Shown: positions 1 through 6,404, counted from the first letter of the stretch. The stretch: 27,897 nucleotides of DNA from a bacterium (GCA_023267475.1 JAHFND010000003.1:1-27897); one strand, 5' to 3'. A program made the numbers and translations. The notes: a model not told the origin generated them from the letters alone.

Positions 1-276
1 CATGACATCATTTATGATAATCAGAAAGATTGGTCTGGACTTCTTAATGCACGTGAAGTATTCGTAGGATATGCAAAGACTTTGAAGTTAGATACAAAGA
101 AATTTGAAACTGATTTAAACAATCCTGACATTGAAGCAAAGATAATGGCAGAGTCAGCAGAGGGAAATAAATTAGGTATTCAAGGTACTCCTACATTTTT
201 CGTGAACGGAAAAATGATTAGTAATCCACAATCACAAGAAGAGTTTGATAAAGTTATTAAATCTGCATCAAAATAA
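1..276 (+). CDS. DsbA-like thioredoxin-fold protein, C-terminal part (5' truncated)
   Basis: Frame 1 is open from the first base, so this is the last 91 codons of a gene that begins outside the window. The motif GTPTFFVNGK near the end carries the cis-proline of the thioredoxin fold, as in DsbA, DsbG and the Thioredoxin_4 family of periplasmic oxidoreductases. The preceding helical stretch (AKIMAESAEGNKLGIQ) matches the usual layout of the last DsbA helix before the cis-Pro strand. The CxxC active site would lie upstream and cannot be checked, so oxidase versus isomerase activity is open. It is followed 4 bp later by a small gene on the same strand. An ATG-initiated reading from inside the gene at 82 or later would lose most of the fold, so it is treated as internal. 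Confidence 0.85.
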   Translation, partial: HDIIYDNQKDWSGLLNAREVFVGYAKTLKLDTKKFETDLNNPDIEAKIMAESAEGNKLGIQGTPTFFVNGKMISNPQSQEEFDKVIKSASK

Positions 277-280
277 ATAT

Positions 281-511
281 ATGGGAATACGAGATTTTTT
301 TGTTAAACAAGTAGTAAAACATGGAGCAAAAGATTTGCCGAAAGATCAGCAAGCAATGCTTTCAGCTGCAGTAGAAAAGAATCCAGAATTGTTCAGTAAG
401 ATAGCAAAAGAAATTGAAGCATTAAAAAAATCAGGCAAACCAGAGATGTATGCGTCACTTGATGTGATGAAGAAGTATCAGAAAGAACTCCAGGAACTTT
501 TTAAAGCATAA
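281..511 (+). CDS. Small hypothetical helical protein (76 aa)
   Basis: Starts at ATG 281, four bases after the stop of the DsbA-like gene. An earlier in-frame non-ATG start near 245 would overlap that gene and is less likely. The product is 76 residues, lysine- and glutamate-rich, with no signal peptide or membrane segment, and predicted by eye to be almost all alpha-helix. It has no cysteine and no motif I recognise. Translational coupling with its neighbours is likely, since it is 4 bp from the gene before and 5 bp from the gene after. Function unknown. Confidence 0.7.
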   Translation: MGIRDFFVKQVVKHGAKDLPKDQQAMLSAAVEKNPELFSKIAKEIEALKKSGKPEMYASLDVMKKYQKELQELFKA

Positions 512-516
512 ATAAA

Positions 517-1083
517 ATGAAGTCAGCTATTATTCTGCATGGAATGCCATCCAGAGAAGAATATTTTGGATTAAATGGTTCTCTACAACAAAACAAACAT
601 TGGCTTCCGTGGATAAAAGAGGAGTTGATGGCAGAAGGTGTAAAGGTTTTTTCTCCAGAATTTCCGGAGCCGTATCTTCCTGTTTATGAAAATTGGAAAA
701 AGTCTTTTGAAGAATTAGAAGTAGATAAAGACACGATACTTATAGGACACAGTTGTGGGGCTGGTTTTATTCTTCGGTGGTTAAGTGAAAACAAAATACA
801 AGTTGGCAAGGTTGCTTTAGTTGCTCCGTGGATTGATCCGAGAGGACAGTTACAAAATGATTTTTTTAATTTTAAAATTGATAAAGATTTATTATCAAGA
901 GCAACAGGTGTATGTATTTTTATTTCAAAAGATGATGATAAAGATATATTAGATAGTTTTGAGATTATTAAAAAAGAATTACCTGAAGTAGATGTAAGAT
1001 GGTTTGAAAATTATGGTCACTTTACTTTTGGGGACATGAAAACAATTGAATTTCCAGAACTAAAAAATTTTGTGTTAGAATAG
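517..1083 (+). CDS. Alpha/beta hydrolase, RBBP9/YdeN-like serine hydrolase
   Basis: A 188-residue cytoplasmic protein of the size of the RBBP9/YdeN family. The nucleophile elbow GHSCG (residues 77-81) gives Ser79 as the probable catalytic serine, after a strand TILI. A candidate acid is Asp139/Asp140 in ISKDDDKD, and a candidate histidine is His168 in NYGHFTFG, in the expected Ser-Asp-His order. The N-terminal strand plus HGM (residues 8-10) resembles the oxyanion region of this family. No signal peptide is present. The substrate cannot be deduced. The gene follows the small helical gene by 5 bp, and its last codons contain the -10 box of ychF. Confidence 0.85.
   Translation: MKSAIILHGMPSREEYFGLNGSLQQNKHWLPWIKEELMAEGVKVFSPEFPEPYLPVYENWKKSFEELEVDKDTILIGHSCGAGFILRWLSENKIQVGKVALVAPWIDPRGQLQNDFFNFKIDKDLLSRATGVCIFISKDDDKDILDSFEIIKKELPEVDVRWFENYGHFTFGDMKTIEFPELKNFVLE
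1073..1081 (+). promoter_or_regulatory. Extended -10 promoter of ychF
   Basis: TGT-TAGAAT, an extended -10 element, ends 9 nt before the ATG at 1091 and overlaps the end of the upstream hydrolase gene. The predicted transcript start falls at or within a few bases of the start codon. I see no convincing -35 box. Confidence 0.5.
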
Positions 1084-1090
1084 ACCGATT

Positions 1091-2188
1091 ATGTCACTCT
1101 CTATTGGAATTGTTGGGCTTCCTAATGTCGGTAAATCGACACTCTTTAATGCGCTTACGAAAAAGCAGGTGCCGGCTGATAATTATCCATTCTGTACTAT
1201 CGACCCATCAGTGGGGGTAGTTCCAGTACCAGATGTGCGTCTAGAACAACTTGCAAAGATATCTGGTTCTAAAAAAATTCTTCCAGCAATAATTGATTTC
1301 GTAGACATCGCAGGTCTTGTAAAAGGTGCAAGTGAAGGGCAGGGACTTGGTAATCAGTTTCTTTCACATATTCGTGAGACAGATGCAATAGCAGAAGTGG
1401 TACGTATATATGAAAATAGTGATCTGATACACGTGGAAGGCACAGTAGACCCATTACGTGATATTGAAATCATAAACATGGAACTTATTCTCGCAGATAT
1501 GAATACTGTAGAGAAAAGAAGTCAAACTATTGGGCGTGATGTGAAGCGTGGTGATAAAGATGCGATAAAGTTACAGGGAATACTTGAACAATTGAAGAAG
1601 GCATTTGATGAAGGAAAGTTAGCAAATCTTATTTCTTTTGATGAAGAAGAGATGAAACTCATCCGTGATTTACATTTGATTACTATGAAGCCGATTCTCT
1701 ATGTTTTAAATAAACAGTCTGGTGGAAAAAATCTAGATGAGATGAATGACGATAGATTTAAGAATTTAATAAAATATTTTAATGAACATAAGTTTCATTA
1801 TGTAGTCGTGGATGCAAAGATAGAAGATGAATTAAAAGAATTCGAGGGTGTAGAACGTGATGAGATGAGGGCGGAACTCGGTGCTCACGATAGTGGAGTG
1901 GATGGTCTTATAAAAGCAGGATATGATTTACTCGGACTTGAAACATATTTAACAACAGGACCAGAAGAGACGCGTGCGTGGACTATAAAGAATGGAAGTA
2001 CAGCACCAGTCGCAGGCCAAGCGATTCACACAGATTTTAAAGATAAATTTATTCGTGCAGAAGTCGTGGCGTGTGAAGATCTGGTAAAGGTGGGAAGTTT
2101 TGCAGAAGCGAAAGCAAAAGGTCTATTGAGAACAGAGGGGAAAGAATACATAGTCCAAGATGGCGACGTTATAGAATTTAAGATCTAA
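1091..2188 (+). CDS. ychF: Redox-regulated ATPase YchF (OLA1 family)
   Basis: A full-length 365-residue Obg-superfamily P-loop protein that binds ribosomes and hydrolyses ATP in preference to GTP. Visible features are the Walker A/G1 GLPNVGKST (residues 9-17), the switch II/G3 region DFVDIAGLVKGAS (69-81), the His-containing loop ENSDLIHVEG (108-117) with His114, a helical insertion, and a C-terminal TGS domain (about 280-363) ending DGDVIEF. The G4 position, normally NVxE in YchF, reads NKQS (207-210), an unusual variant. The gene has its own near-leaderless promoter and is followed by a long hairpin element whose left arm includes the stop codon. Confidence 0.96.
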   Translation: MSLSIGIVGLPNVGKSTLFNALTKKQVPADNYPFCTIDPSVGVVPVPDVRLEQLAKISGSKKILPAIIDFVDIAGLVKGASEGQGLGNQFLSHIRETDAIAEVVRIYENSDLIHVEGTVDPLRDIEIINMELILADMNTVEKRSQTIGRDVKRGDKDAIKLQGILEQLKKAFDEGKLANLISFDEEEMKLIRDLHLITMKPILYVLNKQSGGKNLDEMNDDRFKNLIKYFNEHKFHYVVVDAKIEDELKEFEGVERDEMRAELGAHDSGVDGLIKAGYDLLGLETYLTTGPEETRAWTIKNGSTAPVAGQAIHTDFKDKFIRAEVVACEDLVKVGSFAEAKAKGLLRTEGKEYIVQDGDVIEFKI

Positions 2189-2304
2189 AATTACTTCATC
2201 TACTTTGTCGCTACAAAATTTTTCTCAGTCGTCGTACTAACTTGTACGTCTCTTTCGAAAAATTTCTATGCTTCGCGTATCTAAAGCAATTTTAAATCTT
2301 AAAT
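2176..2304. repeat. Long imperfect hairpin element, copy A
   Basis: The outer arms 2176-2203 and 2277-2304 are inverted repeats with a few mismatches. An inner stem AAATTTTTC (2216-2224) pairs with GAAAAATTT (2257-2265), and an apical stem CGTAC (2233-2237) pairs with GTACG (2244-2248) around a 6-nt loop. The ychF stop codon (2186-2188) lies in the left arm. A related element occurs at 15796-15920 with nearly identical arm ends, the same conserved mismatches and the same apical layout, but a different middle stem. There is no T-run at the end, so it is not a plain intrinsic terminator. It could be a transcript-end stabiliser, a processing site, a protein-bound repeat or a small non-autonomous mobile hairpin. 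Confidence 0.75.
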
Positions 2305-2322
2305 AAGTTTAGAATTTTAAAT

Positions 2323-2351
2323 TAGACAGTATGTATTTTTTGTTGTATAGT
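2323..2351 (+). promoter_or_regulatory. Promoter of the HTH gene at 2384
   Basis: TAGACA (2323-2328), a 17-bp spacer, then TATAGT (2346-2351). Transcription would start near 2358, giving a leader of about 26 nt that carries the purine-rich site AGGGAGAG (2373-2380) a few bases before the ATG. Confidence 0.6.
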
Positions 2352-2383
2352 AAAAGTCATTTTTGTTATTTTAGGGAGAGCAG

Positions 2384-2758
2384 ATGAAAAATAGAGATAG
2401 AGATCATCTTCCATTTTTTGGAAGAGAGGTATTCATGCGTCGCCGTGCGATGCGTGGGGAAGTCACTCAGAAAATGATCCAAAGGAAAATACTCGGGGTA
2501 AAATCTCGAGGGAACATTATCGGCGAACTTGAATCAGGTCGAATCCGTGATCCGAATCCAGAGTTGCTCAAGAAATTGTCTCGTGTTCTGAAATGGGATT
2601 ATGACGAGATGATGTCTTTTTTGGTCAGGGAGAAATACGGTGCTCACTTGGTGCCGGCTCGCGAGTTTCATGAAGGAAAAACTGTAAGTGTGTCTTCTTC
2701 GGTAGTCGAAGGGTTGCGGATTCGTACTGTGATCACCAGACTACCCATAAGGAAGTAG
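2384..2758 (+). CDS. XRE-like helix-turn-helix DNA-binding protein
   Basis: A 124-residue basic protein. Residues about 26-80 fit an XRE/Cro helix-turn-helix domain: VTQKMIQRKILGVKSRG, then IIGELESGRIRDPNPELLKKL and a final helix around WDYDEMM, with the characteristic E-x-G-x-x-x-P pattern between recognition and later helices. The N-terminal Arg-rich stretch and the C-terminal beta-like tail (VSVSSSVVEG onward) are not recognised. The start is fixed by the AGGGAGAG site immediately upstream. The gene stands alone between its own promoter and a strong terminator. Its codon choice is richer in C and G than the neighbouring housekeeping genes, hinting at different selection or acquisition. It is probably a transcriptional regulator; the target is unknown. 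Confidence 0.72.
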   Translation: MKNRDRDHLPFFGREVFMRRRAMRGEVTQKMIQRKILGVKSRGNIIGELESGRIRDPNPELLKKLSRVLKWDYDEMMSFLVREKYGAHLVPAREFHEGKTVSVSSSVVEGLRIRTVITRLPIRK

Positions 2759-2773
2759 GGGATAGATGTGCGA

Positions 2774-2802
2774 AATGCGGGAGCGATCCCGCATTTTTGT
2801 TT
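2774..2802 (+). terminator. Intrinsic terminator after the HTH gene
   Basis: Stem AATGCGGGA (2774-2782) pairs perfectly with TCCCGCATT (2787-2795) around the loop GCGA, followed by a T-rich run. It ends the transcription unit that began at 2323. Confidence 0.9.
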
Positions 2803-2807
2803 TGTTA

Positions 2808-2816
2808 TGTTACACT
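2808..2816 (+). promoter_or_regulatory. Extended -10 promoter of the EamA-like gene
   Basis: TGT-TACACT ends 6 nt before the ATG at 2823, which predicts a leaderless transcript. It lies directly after the terminator of the preceding gene. Confidence 0.5.
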
Positions 2817-2822
2817 TTTATC

Positions 2823-3272
2823 ATGTATATAATTTACGCAATACTTGGTGCTATTATGGCATCATTAGGTACAATATTTGCTAAGTTTGGATTAAAAGGA
2901 GTCGATGCGAATCTGCTCACTGCAATTCGTGGAATAGTTATGGCGATAATCGTGAGTATCGCTGCGCTCTCATTTGGAAAAGTTTCTGTTGCATCGCTTT
3001 CTACGTTATCTAGTAGACAATGGCTATATGTTATTTTATCCGGTGTAGGGGGAGCACTTTCATGGATATTCTTTTATCACGCACTAGCGTCAGGGTCAGC
3101 AATTACTGTAACTGTGATTGATAAGTTGTCTATATTGTTTACTTCAGTACTAGCATTTCTTTTTCTCACAGAGAAAATCACATTTCAATCTGGAGTTGGT
3201 CTGATTTTTATAACATTAGGTACTATATTAGTGGCTATTCCATTTGATAAGATTACACATCTCGTCCGATAA
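2823..3272 (+). CDS. Single-domain EamA/DMT-family membrane protein
   Basis: A 149-residue, very hydrophobic protein with about five membrane helices, equal to one EamA domain. Typical drug/metabolite transporters carry two such domains (about 10 helices), so this half-size form would need to dimerise. The segments YHALASGSAITVTVIDKL and FLFLTEKITFQSGVGLIFI are characteristic of the domain's last three helices. The start at ATG 2823 is chosen because a -10 box sits just before it and because a longer reading from 2766 would place a charged tail inside the terminator of the previous gene. The substrate is unknown. No gene downstream is co-transcribed with confidence. Confidence 0.85.
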   Translation: MYIIYAILGAIMASLGTIFAKFGLKGVDANLLTAIRGIVMAIIVSIAALSFGKVSVASLSTLSSRQWLYVILSGVGGALSWIFFYHALASGSAITVTVIDKLSILFTSVLAFLFLTEKITFQSGVGLIFITLGTILVAIPFDKITHLVR

Positions 3273-3284
3273 TTTTAATAACTA

Positions 3285-3312
3285 TTGACTTTTATATATA
3301 TTAGTGTATAAT
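3285..3312 (+). promoter_or_regulatory. Strong sigma70-type promoter
   Basis: TTGACT (3285-3290), a 16-bp spacer, then a consensus TATAAT (3307-3312). It drives the short unit that ends at the terminator near 3620. Transcription would start around 3319, leaving a leader of about 34 nt before ATG 3353. Confidence 0.8.
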
Positions 3313-3352
3313 ATATATTGGGTCACAAAATCAACAAGTCGAGGAGACAAAA

Positions 3353-3565
3353 ATGGGATTGAAGGATGTGAAGACCGTCGTAATACCCAGCAATTCCGCG
3401 ATGACAGCGGAAGAAATAGAAGACGTTTCGTGGAAATCCCCACAAAAGAAGTCTTCTGGTGGTATAAAACATCACCCGGGCGCCGACGGATCTCAGAATC
3501 GCCAAAAGAGTTTCGGTCGTCAACGCTTGATCCGTGGTTGCCAGGGCGGATGGATCAAGTCGTAG
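3353..3565 (+). CDS. Small hypothetical protein (70 aa), reading frame uncertain in the second half
   Basis: ATG 3353 is preceded by a good Shine-Dalgarno site GAGGAG (3341-3346) at 6-nt spacing, and the unit has a strong promoter and terminator, so expression of something here is likely. The product has an acidic N-terminal part (TAEEIEDVSW) and a basic Gly/Ser/Gln-rich tail that looks unstructured. The overlapping -1 frame is open to a tandem TAATAA stop at 3571-3576 and gives a Trp/Pro/Arg-containing C-terminus (STLDPWLPGRMDQVVDR) that looks as protein-like as the annotated tail. A sequencing error, a frameshift or a structured RNA with incidental ORFs are all possible. I recognise no family. 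Base composition is more GC-rich than its neighbours. Confidence 0.5.
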   Translation: MGLKDVKTVVIPSNSAMTAEEIEDVSWKSPQKKSSGGIKHHPGADGSQNRQKSFGRQRLIRGCQGGWIKS

Positions 3566-3582
3566 ACCGATAATAACGGTCT
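3564..3582 (+). other. Small hairpin after the 70-aa ORF
   Basis: AGACCG (3564-3569) pairs with CGGTCT (3577-3582) around the loop ATAATAA. The loop contains the tandem TAATAA stop of the alternative frame. It sits six bases before the terminator stem and may stack on it. Confidence 0.45.
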
Positions 3583-3587
3583 CTCAG

Positions 3588-3620
3588 AAAAGGCGCTGCA
3601 TGCAGCGCCTTTTTCATTTT
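3588..3620 (+). terminator. Intrinsic terminator before alaS
   Basis: The palindrome AAAAGGCGCTGCA (3588-3600) / TGCAGCGCCTTTT (3601-3613) with no spacer, folding with a short central loop, is followed by T-rich sequence. The A-run on the left means it could also act on the other strand, but no gene faces it from that side. Confidence 0.88.
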
Positions 3621-3640
3621 CTATATTTCTAAGTTATAAT
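3611..3640 (+). promoter_or_regulatory. Promoter of alaS
   Basis: TATAAT (3635-3640) ends 10 nt before ATG 3651, with a weak TTTTCA (3611-3616) at an 18-bp spacing inside the T-tail of the terminator. The predicted leader is only a few nucleotides. Confidence 0.55.
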
Positions 3641-3650
3641 CAAAGATACT

Positions 3651-5564
3651 ATGTCACATACTGTTAATGATGTTCGAAGCAAATTCCTTTCTTTCATGAA
3701 AGGAAAGGGTCATGCCATCATTCCATCAGCATCACTTGTTCCAGAAAACGACCCGACGACACTTTTCACAGGAAGTGGTATGCAACCAATGGTACCGTAT
3801 CTCCTTGGTCAGCCACACCCAGAAGGAAAGCGTATTGCAGATTCACAGAAGTCATTTCGTTCACAAGATATAGAAGAAGTAGGAGATAATCGTCACACTA
3901 CATTTTTTGAAATGTTAGGGAATTGGTCATTTGGAGATTATTTTAAAGAAGATCAAATAAATTGGATGTGGGAATTTTTAATAGATGAACTTAAATTAGA
4001 TGCAAATAATTTTTATGTAACTTGTTTTAAAGGAAGTATTGAAGCAGGTGTACCTAAAGATGAAGTATCTGCTAAACATTGGCAAGAATTATTTGGAAAA
4101 GCAGGAATAGAAGCAAGGATAAGTGATAATCCTGAAGACGGAATAAAAGAAGGAGAGAGAATATTTTATTATGGAGAGAAGAAAAATTGGTGGTCACGCG
4201 CAGGTATTCCTTCAAATATGCCAGAAGGAGAACCAGGTGGACCAGATTCTGAAATGTTTTATGATTTTGATCCAAAAAATGAAAAGCAATTACACAAGAA
4301 TTCTGGTATAGAAGGAGAATGTCATGTGAATTGTGATTGTGGTCGCTTCTTAGAGATTGGGAATAACGTCTTCATGCAGTATAAGAAAGTTGGCGAAGGA
4401 TTTGAAAATCTTCCACAACAAAATGTGGACTTCGGCGGTGGACTTGAAAGAATCGTCGCTTCACTTCGTAATGATGCAGATGTTTTCAATGTGGATGTAT
4501 TTGAAAAAGCAAAAGAAATTCTAGAGAGTCGTGGAGGAAAGAGGTATGGAAGTGATAATACTACGACTTATGCGATGCGTGTAATACTTGATCACATTCG
4601 TGCAGCTACGTTTTTAATAAGCGATGATGTTTTACCTGGAAATAAAGATCAGATGTACTTCGTGCGTCGTTTGATTCGTCGAGCGGTACGATTTGCTCGC
4701 AATCTTGGAATAAATGATTCTTTTACAAGAGAAGTAGCGCAAACATTTATCGACACATACAAAGAAGAATATAAAAATCTTAAAAATAAAAAAGATATTA
4801 TTTTAAACGAATTAGAAAAAGAAGAAAATAAGTTTATAGAGACACTAGAGAAAGGGATAAGACAGTTTGAAAAGTTTATGTTGTCAGGCTTTGAAGGAGA
4901 GAAGTTGAATAAAAGTTTTCCTTCAGAATATGTTTTTGAACTCGTTACTTCTTATGGATTCCCGATAGAACTTGTTTTAGAAATAGCAAAAGAAAAAGGG
5001 ATGACTGTAGACATATTGAATTTTGAAAGAAAGATGAATGAACACAAAGAGTTATCTCGTACTGCAGCACAGGGTAAGTTTAAAGGAGGACTAGGAGGGG
5101 ACGGAGAAATGGAAGTGAAATACCACACAGCTACACATTTATTAAATGAAGCATTACGACAAGTGTTAGGCGAGCATGTAATGCAGAAGGGTAGTAATAT
5201 CACACCAGAGAGACTTCGTTTTGATTTCTCTCATGGAGAAAAGATGACTGAAGAACAGAAGAAAAAAGTAGAAGATATAGTAAATGATGTAATTAAAAAA
5301 GATTTACCAGTAATTCGTGAAGAAGTTTCTTATGATGAAGCACGTGCTCGTGGTGCTATAGGTGTATTTGATGCAAAGTATGGTGACACTGTGAGTATTT
5401 ATCACGTAGGAGAGGGAAAGAATCGAGGAGATAGCAATATGTTTTCTATGGAGTTCTGTGGTGGACCACACGTAGAACATACAGGCGTATTAGGAACATT
5501 TAAGATTCAAAAAGAGGAGGCAGTATCTGCCGGAGTTCGTCGCATTAAAGCTGTCTTATCTTAA
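3651..5564 (+). CDS. alaS: Alanine--tRNA ligase, short form without the C-terminal C-Ala domain
   Basis: Charges tRNA-Ala in the cytoplasm. The class II catalytic core opens the protein, with GSGMQPMVPYLLG, the motif-2 region FRSQDIEEVGDNRHTTFFEM and motif 3 GGGLERI. A tRNA-recognition helical domain follows, and then the editing domain with its metal ligands His492 and His496 (HTATH) and Cys603 and His607 (CGGPH). The protein stops at 637 residues, just after the editing domain, where typical bacterial AlaRS runs to about 870 and ends with the DHHA1/C-Ala region used for dimerisation and tRNA docking. The reading frame is clean and ends naturally, so this is a short form rather than a broken gene. 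It is transcribed alone from a near-leaderless promoter. Confidence 0.96.
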   Translation: MSHTVNDVRSKFLSFMKGKGHAIIPSASLVPENDPTTLFTGSGMQPMVPYLLGQPHPEGKRIADSQKSFRSQDIEEVGDNRHTTFFEMLGNWSFGDYFKEDQINWMWEFLIDELKLDANNFYVTCFKGSIEAGVPKDEVSAKHWQELFGKAGIEARISDNPEDGIKEGERIFYYGEKKNWWSRAGIPSNMPEGEPGGPDSEMFYDFDPKNEKQLHKNSGIEGECHVNCDCGRFLEIGNNVFMQYKKVGEGFENLPQQNVDFGGGLERIVASLRNDADVFNVDVFEKAKEILESRGGKRYGSDNTTTYAMRVILDHIRAATFLISDDVLPGNKDQMYFVRRLIRRAVRFARNLGINDSFTREVAQTFIDTYKEEYKNLKNKKDIILNELEKEENKFIETLEKGIRQFEKFMLSGFEGEKLNKSFPSEYVFELVTSYGFPIELVLEIAKEKGMTVDILNFERKMNEHKELSRTAAQGKFKGGLGGDGEMEVKYHTATHLLNEALRQVLGEHVMQKGSNITPERLRFDFSHGEKMTEEQKKKVEDIVNDVIKKDLPVIREEVSYDEARARGAIGVFDAKYGDTVSIYHVGEGKNRGDSNMFSMEFCGGPHVEHTGVLGTFKIQKEEAVSAGVRRIKAVLS

Positions 5565-5582
5565 AATTGTTCATCTCCTAGT

Positions 5583-5610
5583 TTGATTAAAAAATAAAAA
5601 AGAGTAGTAT
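5583..5610 (+). promoter_or_regulatory. Promoter of the small gene at 5641
   Basis: TTGATT (5583-5588), a 16-bp spacer, then TAGTAT (5605-5610). The leader of about 24 nt contains a purine-rich site GTGAGAG shortly before ATG 5641. Confidence 0.5.
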
Positions 5611-5640
5611 TTATTTATTCTCTATTTGAGTGAGAGCAAA

Positions 5641-5895
5641 ATGGCGAAGATAATTTCAGGTCAGATGGATCTGGGAGATAGATATAAAGAAGTGAAAGAT
5701 GATGAATGGCGAAGGCCAGAAAATTCGGAGTCTGGTTATTGTTTTGTAAAGGGGTGCGGTGGACACTTATTTTTCCATCGCAAGATATGGACACATTCCA
5801 TTTTGATCCCGGTGAAAGGTTCTGATCGAAAAATGTTTGAAGACGGTCAGAATATAGATCAATCAGACGAGATTTTCCTTATTGACTATAAATGA
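5641..5895 (+). CDS. Small hypothetical protein (84 aa)
   Basis: Start ATG 5641 is preferred over an in-frame TTG at 5626 because the GTGAGAG ribosome-binding site lies at the right distance upstream of the ATG. The 84-residue soluble protein has a mid-region CFVKGCGGHLFFH, where two Cys and two His could bind a metal, followed by beta-rich hydrophobic sequence (HSILIPVKG) and an acidic C-terminus. I recognise no family. The gene is monocistronic, with its own promoter and a perfect-palindrome terminator. Its codon choice, with several CGA, CCG and GAC codons, differs from the housekeeping genes around it. Confidence 0.68.
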   Translation: MAKIISGQMDLGDRYKEVKDDEWRRPENSESGYCFVKGCGGHLFFHRKIWTHSILIPVKGSDRKMFEDGQNIDQSDEIFLIDYK

Positions 5896-5908
5896 CCAGA
5901 TTGTTTCA

Positions 5909-5965
5909 GGGCGATTTCAGATAAAGTCATATGACTTTATCTGAAATCGCCTTTTTAGTTTTTAT
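5909..5965 (+). terminator. Perfect 42-bp palindrome terminator
   Basis: Bases 5910-5930 are the exact reverse complement of 5931-5951, giving a 21-bp arm with no spacer, and TTTTTAGTTTTTATT follows. This is unusually long for an intrinsic terminator, and it insulates the next unit. Confidence 0.92.
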
Positions 5966-6007
5966 TATTTTGTGTGTATCTTGCTAGTTACTATCTTTGA
6001 GTGACGA

Positions 6008-6013
6008 TATACT
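6008..6013 (+). promoter_or_regulatory. -10 box before the gene at 6021
   Basis: TATACT ends 7 nt before ATG 6021, predicting a leaderless mRNA. The box lies downstream of the possible TTG start at 5997, which argues that the ATG is the real start. Confidence 0.5.
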
Positions 6014-6020
6014 GTTTAAC

Positions 6021-6404
6021 ATGAATCCATATCTTTCTATTTCAGTCGGGGATACAGCTACACTCATTAATTATGTTGTAGATGGTGATGTACTTGTATC
6101 TCATACACATCCGATAGGTTATAAACATATAGAGGCAGATGGAATGAATCATATAGCGGCTTCAAAGTTAGCAGATGGAGTATTGTACGCATTAGAATTT
6201 ATTTCATTACAAGACAGAATACCTACGGACTTTCGTTTGATAGCACCACGTTATGCTACATGGATTGGTGAATCACTTGAAAAGGTTTCTTATTCACAGT
6301 TTTATACAAATGGAGTGCCTGTGAGTGTTACAATAGAAGGTATAGAAAACGCTTCTCTTCCTTATGCAAGACATTCGCAAACCATACACTCGTTCAAAGT
6401 CTAA
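6021..6404 (+). CDS. Short protein, possibly half of an actin/PilM-like fold
   Basis: A 127-residue cytoplasmic protein. The ATG at 6021 is chosen over TTG 5997 because the -10 box lies between them. The N-terminal segment SISVGDTATLINYVVDG followed by HTHPIGYKHI resembles the second phosphate-binding hairpin of actin-like ATPases such as PilM and FtsA (glycine turn, two strands, then a small-residue turn and helix). A full member of that fold would be at least 300 residues, so at most one half is present, and the nucleotide-binding set cannot be complete. It overlaps the next gene by 41 bp, which suggests coupled translation with that membrane protein. The fold idea is inference; function unknown. 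Confidence 0.6.
   Translation: MNPYLSISVGDTATLINYVVDGDVLVSHTHPIGYKHIEADGMNHIAASKLADGVLYALEFISLQDRIPTDFRLIAPRYATWIGESLEKVSYSQFYTNGVPVSVTIEGIENASLPYARHSQTIHSFKV

Noticed and set aside
3313..3620. tmRNA, 6S RNA or another known structured RNA in the short strong transcription unit
   Set aside because: No tRNA-like acceptor or T-loop (GGTTCGA) and no known core is visible; an SD-led ORF explains it better, though a novel RNA is not excluded.
5626..5640. TTG start giving five extra residues for the 84-aa protein
   Set aside because: The purine-rich ribosome-binding site lies between the TTG and ATG 5641, so the ATG is the better start.
5997..6020. TTG start for the 127-aa protein
   Set aside because: The TATACT -10 box lies inside this extension, and transcription would begin at about the ATG at 6021.
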